64,000 nucleotides of DNA. Source: Dinoroseobacter sp. GTDB taxonomy: Bacteria > Pseudomonadota > Alphaproteobacteria > Rhodobacterales > Rhodobacteraceae. Both the position numbers and the translations under genes were made by a program. Positions 25,008 through 33,227 of this stretch are shown here, in pieces; within the stretch, counting starts at the first letter, position 1; each line of letters opens with the position of its first letter. Location of the stretch: assembly GCA_030066795.1 (NCBI GenBank), contig JASJAW010000005.1, positions 1-64,000 of the forward strand, written 5' to 3'. The notes under the pieces are model-generated. The model did not search any database, was not told the origin of the DNA, and saw only the letters and a list, made by a program, of their open reading frames with translations.

Positions 25008-25508
25008 GTGCAAGCACTTGAGACATGGATCGTTCGATTGAACCGCGCATTCGTAGCGCTGCTTCTGGCGGTCGTGTTCCTCATCGTGTTTGTGAATGTT
25101 GTGGGACGCTATGGGTTCGGCTCCTCCTTCGCCTGGGTCGAAGAAGTTGCGCGTCACCTCATGATTCTGGGCGCGTTCAGCGGGGCTGGTCTTGCTCTGC
25201 GAGAAGGCCGCCTCGTGGCGATCGGGCTGATTTTTGAAGTCTTACCGACACCGCTTGCCACAGCCCTTCGATGGGCCGTCGTCGTTGTCATGTTCATATT
25301 CATGGCCGTGATGTGCTGGCTCGGCATCCAGTTCGTCGAATTCGGTTGGGACAAGGAAACCATGTCGACCGGCATCTCGCGCGGCATCCCTTATCTCGCG
25401 ATCCCAATTGGCTGCCTTCTCTTCCTGATCCAGCTCGCTTTTTTTGCAAAGCGATTTGTTGCGCAAGAGTTCGAGCAGGATGTCATCCCTGATATGGCGG
25501 AGGGGTAA
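25008..25508 (+). CDS. TRAP transporter small permease (DctQ type)
   Basis: A 166-residue inner-membrane protein with four hydrophobic segments (about 14-37, 48-70, 90-110, 125-150), as in DctQ subunits of TRAP transporters. The GTG start at 25008 is chosen because GGGAGGAG ends 6 bases in front of it; an earlier TTG codon overlaps that ribosome site. The conserved region FVNVVGRYGFGSSFAWVEEVARHL is typical. It pairs with the large permease, whose gene begins 3 bases after this stop. Confidence 0.92.
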   Translation: MQALETWIVRLNRAFVALLLAVVFLIVFVNVVGRYGFGSSFAWVEEVARHLMILGAFSGAGLALREGRLVAIGLIFEVLPTPLATALRWAVVVVMFIFMAVMCWLGIQFVEFGWDKETMSTGISRGIPYLAIPIGCLLFLIQLAFFAKRFVAQEFEQDVIPDMAEG

Positions 25509-25511
25509 TCA

Positions 25512-26798
25512 GTGGCGAAAACCCTGATCATCCTGTTCTTTGCGACGCTCGCCTTGGGTGTGCCGGTGGCTTTCACCATGGGCATTGCAGGCATCACAGC
25601 CATTCTGATCGATGGCAGCCTGAACCCGCTCATCGCAACGCAGCGGATGTTCGCGGGCATCGACAGCTTCCCGCTCATGGCGGTGCCCTTCTTCGTTCTG
25701 GCATCGGAACTGATGACGGCTTGCGGCTTAACCCGCAGCCTCCTGCGCTTTGCCAACGCCTTGGTCGGTCACGTCCGAGGCGGATTGGGCCACGTGAATA
25801 TTCTGGTGTCTATGCTCTTCGCCGGCATCAGCGGATCGGCTCTGGCGGACGCAGCGGGCCCCTCGGCCATTGTCATGCGCATGATGCGGCAGGCGGGTTA
25901 CGACAAGAATTACGCAGGTGCGCTTTCGGCGGCCACTGCAACCATTGGTCCGATCATTCCGCCCTCCATCCTGGCTGTGATCTTTGCCATATCGACGAAT
26001 GGCGTGACGGTCGCAGGCCTGTTCCTCGCGGGGATCGTGCCCGGTGTACTTCTGGGACTCTCGCTGGCAATCGCCAATCATTTTGTCTCGGTGCGTCACG
26101 GCTATCGCGGGCGCGAGACACGCGCCACTTGGGCGGAACTTCGCAGCGCGTCGGCTTCCGCCCTGCCCGCTCTGATCATGCCTGCAATCATTCTCGGCGG
26201 GATTTTGTTCGGGGTGTTCACACCAACCGAAGCCGGAGCCGTAGCTTCTGCCTATGCGCTTCTTCTGGGTCTGGCGCTGCGCGCGTTCAGTCTAAAGGGC
26301 CTCTACGAGGCGTTCGCCCGCGCCGCGATCATCACGTCCTCGGTGCTTTTGATCGTAGCTATGGCCTCGATCTTCGCGTGGCTGCTGACCTACTTGCAAA
26401 TCCCTCAGTCGCTCGCAGAGATGATCACGCAAATCACCGAAAACAGACTTGGTATCCTGTTCATTCTGGCCGCCTTTGCCCTGATTTGTGGCTTCTTCAT
26501 CGACACGCTGCCCGCGCTCATCATCCTGACCCCTGTCCTTGGACCGATTGCATTCTCGGCCGGGATCGATCCGCTCCAATTTGGCATGATGCTCGTACTG
26601 AACCTGACCATCGGGATGATCACCCCGCCGGTCGGGCCAGTTCTGTTCGTCATTGCCACCGTAGGCCAGTTGAAGGTGGAGGCACTGTCCCGTGCCGTCC
26701 TGCCTTTGCTTCTGGCCGAACTCGTTGTGCTGTTGCTGGTGATCCTCGTCCCCGGCGTCAGCACCTTCGTCCCAAGATTTTTTGGGTTTGCTAACTGA
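25512..26798 (+). CDS. TRAP transporter large permease (DctM type)
   Basis: A 428-residue protein with about twelve hydrophobic segments, the sodium-driven transport subunit of a TRAP system. Family signatures: PFFVLASELM, LFAGISGSALADAAG near residue 100 and the mirrored GLFLAGIVPGVLLG, GFFIDTLPALIILTP and GMITPPVGPVLFV in the second half. GTG start with GGAGGGG 7-8 bases upstream. The binding-protein gene follows after 18 bases. It takes up organic acids; the ligand is set by the DctP protein. Confidence 0.95.
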   Translation: MAKTLIILFFATLALGVPVAFTMGIAGITAILIDGSLNPLIATQRMFAGIDSFPLMAVPFFVLASELMTACGLTRSLLRFANALVGHVRGGLGHVNILVSMLFAGISGSALADAAGPSAIVMRMMRQAGYDKNYAGALSAATATIGPIIPPSILAVIFAISTNGVTVAGLFLAGIVPGVLLGLSLAIANHFVSVRHGYRGRETRATWAELRSASASALPALIMPAIILGGILFGVFTPTEAGAVASAYALLLGLALRAFSLKGLYEAFARAAIITSSVLLIVAMASIFAWLLTYLQIPQSLAEMITQITENRLGILFILAAFALICGFFIDTLPALIILTPVLGPIAFSAGIDPLQFGMMLVLNLTIGMITPPVGPVLFVIATVGQLKVEALSRAVLPLLLAELVVLLLVILVPGVSTFVPRFFGFAN

Positions 26799-26816
26799 CA
26801 TGAATGGGAGGTTCCA

Positions 26817-27830
26817 ATGAAATCCATGTCGAAACTGATGGGCGCAACCGCGACCCTGGCTCTGGTCCTCGCCGCTCAGGCGGGAACTGCCAAAGAACTT
26901 CGTTACGCACATTTTCAATCAGCTGATCTGAGTTCGCCCAAGCACGCAGCGGCACTGGCTTTTGAAGCCTGCGTCGAAGGCAAGACGTCCGGTGCGATCG
27001 ACGTTCAGGTCTTCCCGGCTTCGCAGCTTGGTGGCGGGTCAGAGATCATGGAAGGCCTGCAGCTTGGCACGATCCAGATGGCGGCGATCCACGACGGTCC
27101 CATCTCGGCCGTTTACAAGCCGTTCTCGGTGCTCGCGATTCCTTATCTGTTCGACGACCAGGCAATGGCATGGTCCGTGATGGATGGCGAGTTCGGGCAG
27201 GCACTGGCAGCGGACATGCTCGACAAGACCGGCATTAGGATGTTCGGCGTGGCCGACAACGGCGTGCGCAACTTCACCAACAATGTCCGCCCCGTGGCGG
27301 AGCCCGCGGACATGGAAGGCCTGAAGATGCGGGTGATGACCGCGCCGGTCTGGGTCACCCTGGTTGAAAGCCTCGGCGCATCCGCGACACCGGTTCCGTG
27401 GCCGGAACTGCCCGGTGCGCTTCAACAGGGCGTCGTTGACGGTCAGGAGAACGGCGTGACCAACATCGTCAACGCCTCTCTCTACCAGCATCAGAAATAC
27501 GTTTCGCTGGATGGCCATGTCTTCAGCTGGCACGCTTATCTGATGTCCGAAGCGTTTTATGGCGGACTGACAGAGGCTGAGCAAACGGCAGTTAACCAGT
27601 GCGTGGAGATCTCCAAGGTGATCCACCGCGGCATGACGGCGGCGCAGGACGCGAACGCGACCGCGATCCTCTCTGAAAAGGGCATGGAAGTTGTCCCGGT
27701 CAGCCCGGAACAGAAAGCAATGTTCCGTGAGTCCGCACAGCCGGCTGTTCGGGAGTTCGTCGTCAGCGAGATCGGTGCTGACTGGCCGGATCGCCTCGAC
27801 GCGGCAGTCGAGGCCTACAAGGCGCAGTAA
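26817..27830 (+). CDS. TRAP transporter substrate-binding protein (DctP type)
   Basis: A 337-residue periplasmic protein with a signal peptide (about 1-24, AGTA-K) and the DctP fold: LRYAHFQSADLSSPKHAAAL at the mature N terminus and the conserved substrate-carboxylate region GLKMRVMTAPVWV followed by GASATPVPWPELPGALQQGVVDGQENG. The Arg of that region (GLKMR) normally binds the carboxylate of the ligand, so an organic acid is expected. GGGAGG lies about 5 bases before the ATG. Its order after DctQ and DctM and before the catabolic genes suggests one transcript. Confidence 0.95.
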   Translation: MKSMSKLMGATATLALVLAAQAGTAKELRYAHFQSADLSSPKHAAALAFEACVEGKTSGAIDVQVFPASQLGGGSEIMEGLQLGTIQMAAIHDGPISAVYKPFSVLAIPYLFDDQAMAWSVMDGEFGQALAADMLDKTGIRMFGVADNGVRNFTNNVRPVAEPADMEGLKMRVMTAPVWVTLVESLGASATPVPWPELPGALQQGVVDGQENGVTNIVNASLYQHQKYVSLDGHVFSWHAYLMSEAFYGGLTEAEQTAVNQCVEISKVIHRGMTAAQDANATAILSEKGMEVVPVSPEQKAMFRESAQPAVREFVVSEIGADWPDRLDAAVEAYKAQ

Positions 27831-27832
27831 CC

Positions 27833-28819
27833 ATGGACCGGGACCGTTCATCTCCTCTTCTGGCCGTGGCCGTTCTTGAACCGGGCTACGCGACCTACGA
27901 TGTCGAAAACGCAATCCTTGCGTCTTCGAATGCAAAGGTCGTCCCGGTCGGAGCCGAGGAAGAGGCGGTCCCGGCCCTTCGTGCGCTCGACCCAGTTGCA
28001 ATTCTGGTGCGAGAGCGTGCGATCACAGACGCCGAACTCGTCGCCTGCCCTAACCTAAAGGCGGTGGTGCGCTATGGGGTCGGCGTTGACAACGTGGATC
28101 TGCGTTCTGCTTCCCGGCGTCGGGTCCACGTTGCAAACATTCCCGACTATGGGGCTGAAAACGAAGTCAGCGAGCACGCGCTGGCGCTTTATCTCGCCGT
28201 GCAACGCCGCATCCCCGAACGTGACCGCGATGTGCGCGCGGGACGCTGGGGCATCGGGCAAGCGGCCCCGATCCCGAACCGGGAGAACGCCATTCTGGGC
28301 CTGGTCGGCTGCGGACGGATCGGTCTGGAGGCCGCACGGAAGTTTCGCGCGCTCGGCTTCAACCGCGTCTTGGTCTTTGACCCGTTTCTGACCGACGAAG
28401 CCGCAAAAGATGCCCTTGTTGAGCTCGTCGACCTTCAAACGCTATGCAGCCTTGCGGACGTCGTGAGCCTCCATGCGCCTCTGACGGCCGAGACGCATCA
28501 TATCCTCAACGCAGATCTGATAGCGCTGATGAAGCCGAGCGCCATCGTCGTGAACGTCTCGCGCGGCGGGCTCGTCGACGAACATGCCCTGTCATCAGCT
28601 CTGATCGAAGGGCGTCTCTTTGGGGCAGGTGTAGACGTTTTCGAGCATGAACCGCTCGTCGGAGACAACCCCTTGTTAGACGCACCGAACACGATCCTCA
28701 GCGATCACACCGCCTGGTATTCGGAGCGTTCGGTCGCGGTATTGCAGCGCAACGCCGCGCAGGAAGTCCAGCGCGTTTTGTCAGGCCAGCCGCCAGCAAG
28801 CTGGGTGAACCCATGGTGA
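27833..28819 (+). CDS. D-isomer specific 2-hydroxyacid dehydrogenase family protein
   Basis: A 328-residue NAD-dependent oxidoreductase of the D-2-hydroxyacid dehydrogenase / CtBP family. The Rossmann motif is GLVGCGRIGLEA (about 156-167). Catalytic residues appear as Arg in NVSRGGLVDE, Glu in DVFEHEP and His in SDHTAW, the standard triad. It would reduce a 2-keto acid to a D-2-hydroxy acid or the reverse. It starts 3 bases after the DctP stop, so it acts on the substrate taken up by the transporter or on an early intermediate (inference). Phosphoglycerate, glyoxylate and sugar-acid subgroups cannot be separated by eye. Confidence 0.9.
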   Translation: MDRDRSSPLLAVAVLEPGYATYDVENAILASSNAKVVPVGAEEEAVPALRALDPVAILVRERAITDAELVACPNLKAVVRYGVGVDNVDLRSASRRRVHVANIPDYGAENEVSEHALALYLAVQRRIPERDRDVRAGRWGIGQAAPIPNRENAILGLVGCGRIGLEAARKFRALGFNRVLVFDPFLTDEAAKDALVELVDLQTLCSLADVVSLHAPLTAETHHILNADLIALMKPSAIVVNVSRGGLVDEHALSSALIEGRLFGAGVDVFEHEPLVGDNPLLDAPNTILSDHTAWYSERSVAVLQRNAAQEVQRVLSGQPPASWVNPW

Positions 28820-28880
28820 GGCCCGTCTTCGGAGGGGCGCGAGAACACAACCAACCCATTCAGACTACAGGATGTAAAAA

Positions 28881-29531
28881 ATGACGCTAGAAGATCTCAT
28901 CACCGGCTACCGCAGTGTGGCAACTGCCTCGGTTGCCGATGCCGTGGACAAGATCGCAGGCAAATCCGGCCTGCTGAACCCCGACATTCGGCCCCGGATT
29001 AATGAAAACAAGATCGTCGGTCCGGCGGTCACAGTTCTCGAAGGACCAACTGACGAGTTTCTTCCTCCGCAACACGCGCTGGATGCCATCGACGAAGCGG
29101 ATGCCGGATCGGTCATCGTGATCTCAACCAACGGAGCGGTCGATGTCGCCGTCTGGGGCGGCCTGATGGCGGCAGGGGCAGTTGCGAACAAACACGAAGC
29201 AGCCGTGTTAGACGGTGGATTGCGCGATATCGTTGAAATCCGCCGGGACTATGACTTCCCCGTCTACTCGCGCACCGTCAGCCCAGGAACCACCTTGGGG
29301 CGGGCCAAGACTCTCGCCAGCAATGTTGAGATCGATATGGGTGGCGTGATCGTCCATCCTGGCGACCTGATCGTGGGGGATATCGATGGTGTGGTCTGCG
29401 TGCCGCGCGACCACGCAGAAGCCGTGCTGGAAATGGCGCGAGAGATTGATGAGCGTGAGGCAGAGCAAGCCAAACTGATCATCGAAAGCGGGTCCTTGCG
29501 GGACGGTTTGGCCAAATACGGCCGCATCTGA
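28881..29531 (+). CDS. RraA-like / 4-hydroxy-4-methyl-2-oxoglutarate aldolase family protein
   Basis: A 216-residue protein of the RraA / HMG-aldolase family. The metal-site motif DGGLRDIVEIR (about residues 112-122) contains the Arg-Asp pair needed for pyruvate-aldolase activity, so it is more likely a divalent-metal class II aldolase or decarboxylase than an RNase E inhibitor. MTLEDLI is 61 bases after the dehydrogenase stop. Next to a KDG-kinase-type PfkB protein, it may cleave a 2-keto-3-deoxy acid or its phosphate to pyruvate plus an aldehyde; that is inference from the neighbourhood. Confidence 0.85.
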   Translation: MTLEDLITGYRSVATASVADAVDKIAGKSGLLNPDIRPRINENKIVGPAVTVLEGPTDEFLPPQHALDAIDEADAGSVIVISTNGAVDVAVWGGLMAAGAVANKHEAAVLDGGLRDIVEIRRDYDFPVYSRTVSPGTTLGRAKTLASNVEIDMGGVIVHPGDLIVGDIDGVVCVPRDHAEAVLEMAREIDEREAEQAKLIIESGSLRDGLAKYGRI

Positions 29532-29542
29532 CGGAGGGACCA

Positions 29543-30466
29543 ATGAGCGTGGATATCCTCTGCCTTGGCGAGCCGATGCTGGAGTTCAACCAGCAACCTG
29601 ACGGGACCTATTTGCCCGGTCACGGTGGTGACACATCGAACTGCGCCGTGGCTGCCGCCCGGCAAGGGGCGAGTGTCGGCTATGTCACCCACATCGGGGC
29701 CGATCCCTTTGGCGACAGTTTCATGGAGCTGTGGGCGGCAGAGGGCGTGTCCACCGACACGGTCCGGCAGGTTTCGGATGCGCATACGGGCATTTATTTC
29801 GTGACACACGGCCCAGAGGGGCACCAGTTCAGCTATTTTCGGGCCGGGTCAGCCTCCAGCAAAATAACGCCGTCGGACCTCCCAGTCGAGGCTCTGAAGG
29901 CTACTGGTATTCTACATGTGTCGGGCATAAGCCAGGCGATTTCTGAGAGTGCTGCGGACACCGTGTTTGCTGCAATCGAGCAGGTCCGGCAGGCCGGTGG
30001 GAAAGTGTCTTATGACACGAACCTGCGGCTTAAGCTCTGGTCGCTGGACCGGGCGCGGGCCATCACCCATGCCGCAATGTCGCAATGCGACATCGCGCTT
30101 CCGGGGCTTGAGGACGCCGAACAGCTGACCGGTCTGACGGATCCGGATGCGATTGCCGATTTCTATCTGACCCTCGGGGCAAATGTCGTGGCGCTGACAC
30201 TTGGAGCCGATGGAACGTTGGTGGCAACCGCCGAGGAGCGCAGACGGGTGTCTGGTCAGAGGGTGGAGGCGATCGATGCAACCGCGGCTGGCGACACATT
30301 TGACGGTGCCTTTCTTGCCCGACTTTCGGCAGGGGACGATCCGTTTGTGGCCGCAAGATACGCAAACGCGGCGGCAGCACTTTCTACGCAAGGCTATGGC
30401 GCCGTGGCGCCTATGCCGCACACGGCGGCAGTGGAGGCATTTCTGGCTGAAGGAGAGGACGCGTGA
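29543..30466 (+). CDS. PfkB-family sugar kinase, 2-keto-3-deoxygluconate kinase type
   Basis: A 307-residue ribokinase-fold kinase. The N terminus ILCLGEPMLEFNQQ with GHGGDTSNCAVAAARQGA is that of KdgK-type kinases; the C-terminal catalytic and anion-hole motif is DATAAGDTFDGAF, with the Asp of GDTFD as base. It probably phosphorylates a 2-keto-3-deoxy sugar acid. GGAGGG lies 5 bases before the ATG. Its stop overlaps the start of the SDR gene by 4 bases (coupled translation). Confidence 0.88.
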   Translation: MSVDILCLGEPMLEFNQQPDGTYLPGHGGDTSNCAVAAARQGASVGYVTHIGADPFGDSFMELWAAEGVSTDTVRQVSDAHTGIYFVTHGPEGHQFSYFRAGSASSKITPSDLPVEALKATGILHVSGISQAISESAADTVFAAIEQVRQAGGKVSYDTNLRLKLWSLDRARAITHAAMSQCDIALPGLEDAEQLTGLTDPDAIADFYLTLGANVVALTLGADGTLVATAEERRRVSGQRVEAIDATAAGDTFDGAFLARLSAGDDPFVAARYANAAAALSTQGYGAVAPMPHTAAVEAFLAEGEDA

Positions 30467-31167
30467 AATCTGCGGTCGTCATTGGCGGCACGCGTGGTAT
30501 TGGCGCGGGTATCTCCGAATGCCTCTTTTCAACGGGCTGGTCAGTTACGGCCACCGGCGTGACCGAACAGGAAGTCTCAGAGTTTCGTGAAACACGACCG
30601 GAGATAGCCTGCGCGGTACTGGACATCCGCGACAACACGGCGGTCACCGCGCTGTTCGATAAGATAGATGATCTACAAGGTCTGGTGAACTGTGCAGGTA
30701 TTCTGGCCCGAGGGGCGGAGTATGACATCGACACTTTCGAGACGGTCATCGACATCAACCTGACCGGCACCATGCGCACCTGCCTGGCGGCACAAACGGC
30801 TTTGGCAGCCGGGCGGGGCGCGATCGTTAACACGGCTTCCATGCTCAGCTTCTTCGGCGGCCCACTGGTGCCTGCCTACTCCGCCTCCAAGGGCGGTGTC
30901 GCGCAGTTGACCAAGGCACTGGCGGGAAAATGGGCACAGGACGGAATCCGGGTAAACGCGGTCGCGCCCGGCTGGATCGAGACCGAGATGACCGACGCCC
31001 TGCGCGCCGATCCCGCGCGCAATACGCCCATTTTGTCACGCACCCCCATGGATCGATGGGGCAAACCATCGGAGGTTGGCGCTCTTGTCGCATGGCTCTT
31101 GTCTGACGCCGCCTCGTTCGTGACCGGAAGCGTTTACCCGGTCGATGGCGGCTATGCCGCGATGTGA
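30463..31167 (+). CDS. Short-chain dehydrogenase/reductase (SDR)
   Basis: A 234-residue classical SDR: cofactor motif GGTRGIGAG at the N terminus, NCAG (VNCAGIL), catalytic Ser in NTASML and the Tyr/Lys pair YSASK. The C-terminal VTGSVYPVDGGYAAM is standard. It probably oxidises a hydroxyl of the sugar acid handled by this operon. Start GTG overlapping the kinase stop (30463-30466). Confidence 0.9.
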   Translation: MKSAVVIGGTRGIGAGISECLFSTGWSVTATGVTEQEVSEFRETRPEIACAVLDIRDNTAVTALFDKIDDLQGLVNCAGILARGAEYDIDTFETVIDINLTGTMRTCLAAQTALAAGRGAIVNTASMLSFFGGPLVPAYSASKGGVAQLTKALAGKWAQDGIRVNAVAPGWIETEMTDALRADPARNTPILSRTPMDRWGKPSEVGALVAWLLSDAASFVTGSVYPVDGGYAAM

Positions 31168-31178
31168 GGAGACCTCAA

Positions 31179-31706
31179 ATGCCCCTAGAAACCCATGACG
31201 ACAACGCGCGCGTGCCGTATCAGCTGCCGTTTCCACAGGACGCGCAAGACGAGATCGTGATCCCAGATGCCGTTGCGGCAGATGAGCGGATCTGGGTTCC
31301 GCAGGCCGAGAATGTGTCGTTTCGACCGTTGTGTCTCAATCGCTCACAGGGCTACTGGATGAACCTGCTCCGGGTCCGAAAGTCTGGCGTGCTCTCGCGC
31401 CATCGCCACCCGCAACCGGTTCATGGTTTTGTTCTGAAAGGCCGCTGGCACTACCTGGAACACGACTGGGAAGCTCGCGCAGGCGGCTATGTGTTCGAAC
31501 CTCCCGGGGAAACCCACACGCTGGTCGTGCCGGACGATGTCGAAGAGATGATCACGTATTTTCAGGTCAACGGAGTCATGTTGTACGTGGACCCTTACGG
31601 AAAAACGATTGGCTACGAAGATGTGTTCACGAAAATCGAGATGTGCCGCCAACATTACCAAAGCGTAGGTCTGGGGGCTGACTATGTGGAGCAGTTTATT
31701 CGGTAG
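31179..31706 (+). CDS. Cupin, 2,4'-dihydroxyacetophenone dioxygenase-like
   Basis: A 175-residue single-domain cupin. The start at 31179 is set by GAGGAGA 6 bases upstream; an earlier ATG at 31164 overlaps the SDR stop. Metal ligands are visible as HRHPQPVHGF (three His) and the later GETHTLVV. The N-terminal part with YWMNLLRVRKSG and the C-terminal part IGYEDVFTKIEMCRQHY agree with the 2,4'-dihydroxyacetophenone dioxygenase / ChrR-like cupin group. It is the last gene of the operon. It could be a dioxygenase or an isomerase of the pathway; which one is not evident. Confidence 0.82.
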   Translation: MPLETHDDNARVPYQLPFPQDAQDEIVIPDAVAADERIWVPQAENVSFRPLCLNRSQGYWMNLLRVRKSGVLSRHRHPQPVHGFVLKGRWHYLEHDWEARAGGYVFEPPGETHTLVVPDDVEEMITYFQVNGVMLYVDPYGKTIGYEDVFTKIEMCRQHYQSVGLGADYVEQFIR

Positions 31707-31883
31707 CGCGATGAAGCCTTTTGAGCAAATCAAGACAACGCTTTAGGAAACGGAAAGCTCGGGAACGCGAAACGTAAGCATGCGCTGGCAGTGCTTGTTT
31801 GCCGCGCTTGTCGAACAAGCTCACGGCTCAGGACGCGCTTTGGCTGAATACGGCCAGTGCGCATGCTCACGTTGATCCGAACC

Positions 31884-32198
31884 TTACCCGCCGCGCGTTT
31901 CAACTTGCCCTTTGATCTTGGCACCCGAGCTCATAGTCATTGTCTCGGCGGCAATATCGGCCTTTACATCAGACTTCTCGCCCAGCGTCAGAGACGCACA
32001 TTTAACGCTGCCCTCCAGAGAGCCAGAGATTTTGACATCTCCAGCACTAATGCGGCCCTTCACATTGCCAGCCGAAAGAATGTCGATCGACTTTGAGTCA
32101 ATGTCGCCCGTCACTTTGCCGCTGATTGAGATTGACCCGTCCTTTGCAGTCATGTTGCCCTGCACCGTCAGGTCTTCCTGAATTACCGTTCCGGACAT
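31884..32198 (-). CDS. Bactofilin family protein
   Basis: A 104-residue bactofilin: short N terminus, then a right-handed beta-helix of hexapeptide-like turns (ISISGKVTGDI, IDILSAGNVKGRI, VKISGSLEGSV, LTLGEKSDVKADI, MTMSSGAKIKGQV). Bactofilins polymerise without nucleotide into cytoskeletal filaments that position cell-wall or polysaccharide enzymes. The start MSGTVIQEDL at 32198 has GGGAG about 10 bases upstream; an extended frame to 32468 is open but its sequence is not protein-like. Its small size lacks the longer N-terminal membrane-targeting tails of some family members. Confidence 0.85.
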   Translation of the reverse strand: MSGTVIQEDLTVQGNMTAKDGSISISGKVTGDIDSKSIDILSAGNVKGRISAGDVKISGSLEGSVKCASLTLGEKSDVKADIAAETMTMSSGAKIKGQVETRGG

Positions 32199-33227
32199 GA
32201 TCCGCACTCCCAAGTTGTTTCCACCGAGGAATAGGGGCTTGCGCTGACAATTGCGAACACACTTTTCAGGTTCCGGCAAAGTACTGCCGATGCAGCTATC
32301 GAAATGCGTCAGAAGTGTCCGGGGAGTCGCAAGTTCACGCAACACTGCCGCCTCTAATGTTGTTGACCCTAGTCGTGCACATATCGCCGTCACTTGGGTG
32401 ATCTGAATTACGCGGCGGAAAAGACCGGACAAAAGTCCAAATGTGAGCCCGCAACGCCAGCTCAACAAATCTGCTTTAAAGGTGCAGAAGCATGTCTTTG
32501 AGCTTGACGTAGTTAGCTGAGAAAGTGGTCGCCTTTCTCGGCCTTCTGCAGGTCAATGTCCGTGGCCCGAAACGCAGTAGGTTCGAACAAATTGTTCAAC
32601 CACTTCATGCCTATTGGGTAGCGCTAGTCGAATTGTGAACGATCAGTGGAAATGGACCTCCTGATTTCCTCTGGCCGATTTCGGCAACGAGGACAATAAC
32701 CCAGCCGCGCAATGTATTGGTTAGAATACAGAAAGAACCACGCTTTCGAGTGCGCTTGGAATTTGCACAAAATTTGTGCATTTGACAGCAACGCACCGCC
32801 GCCAAAGAAAAGATAAACTTCATAAGTATATGATTTGCATATAAAAATTATCGTCGCACGTTGTGCGCTCAACTTTTGCGATACTTCGCGATGGTTGATG
32901 ACAGCTTGTGGATTATATGTAACCAAAGGCGTGATTGCGGCATGAATGTGGCGGAAAGGCGTCGCGTTCTGCGATCTGTAAGAGTTGTTAAGGGGTGCTA
33001 GGTGGCTTCTTTGCCATGTCATATCGTGAGTTCTTTGAGACCGACGGGTCCCAAGAAGCCAGACGGGGCAGGCGTAAACGCCGAATTCCGGGGTCTGCAC
33101 TCCGAAACGTTTGGACAACGGTCTTTGTCCTTTCGGAACAACAAAAGGTTTTTTGAGTAGTGGTGTGTAGTTGCATCGACGTGTTTCGACGCGCCGAAGT
33201 AACGATATCAAAACGGAGACGATTACT
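32199..33227. other. Long intergenic region before the giant adhesin gene
   Basis: About 1.03 kb, AT-rich in its middle (about 32745-32870), between the divergent bactofilin and adhesin genes. Open frames in it look non-coding. Close to the adhesin start there is a pair of mutually exclusive hairpins, the second followed by six T (33113-33154, own entry), so the adhesin may have a long regulated leader. The length suggests a control region for a surface protein whose expression varies. Confidence 0.4.
33113..33154 (+). promoter_or_regulatory. Candidate attenuator in the adhesin leader
   Basis: GGACAA (33113-33118) pairs with TTGTCC (33125-33130). CCTTT (33129-33133), sharing two bases with that stem, pairs with AAAGG (33144-33148), which is directly followed by TTTTTT (33149-33154). 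The two structures exclude one another, as anti-terminator and terminator do. The stems are short (6 and 5 bp), so this is only a candidate. Confidence 0.3.

Noticed and set aside
33016..33156. A 46-codon basic open frame just before the adhesin gene
   Set aside because: No Shine-Dalgarno sequence, and it covers the candidate attenuator hairpins; no evidence of translation.
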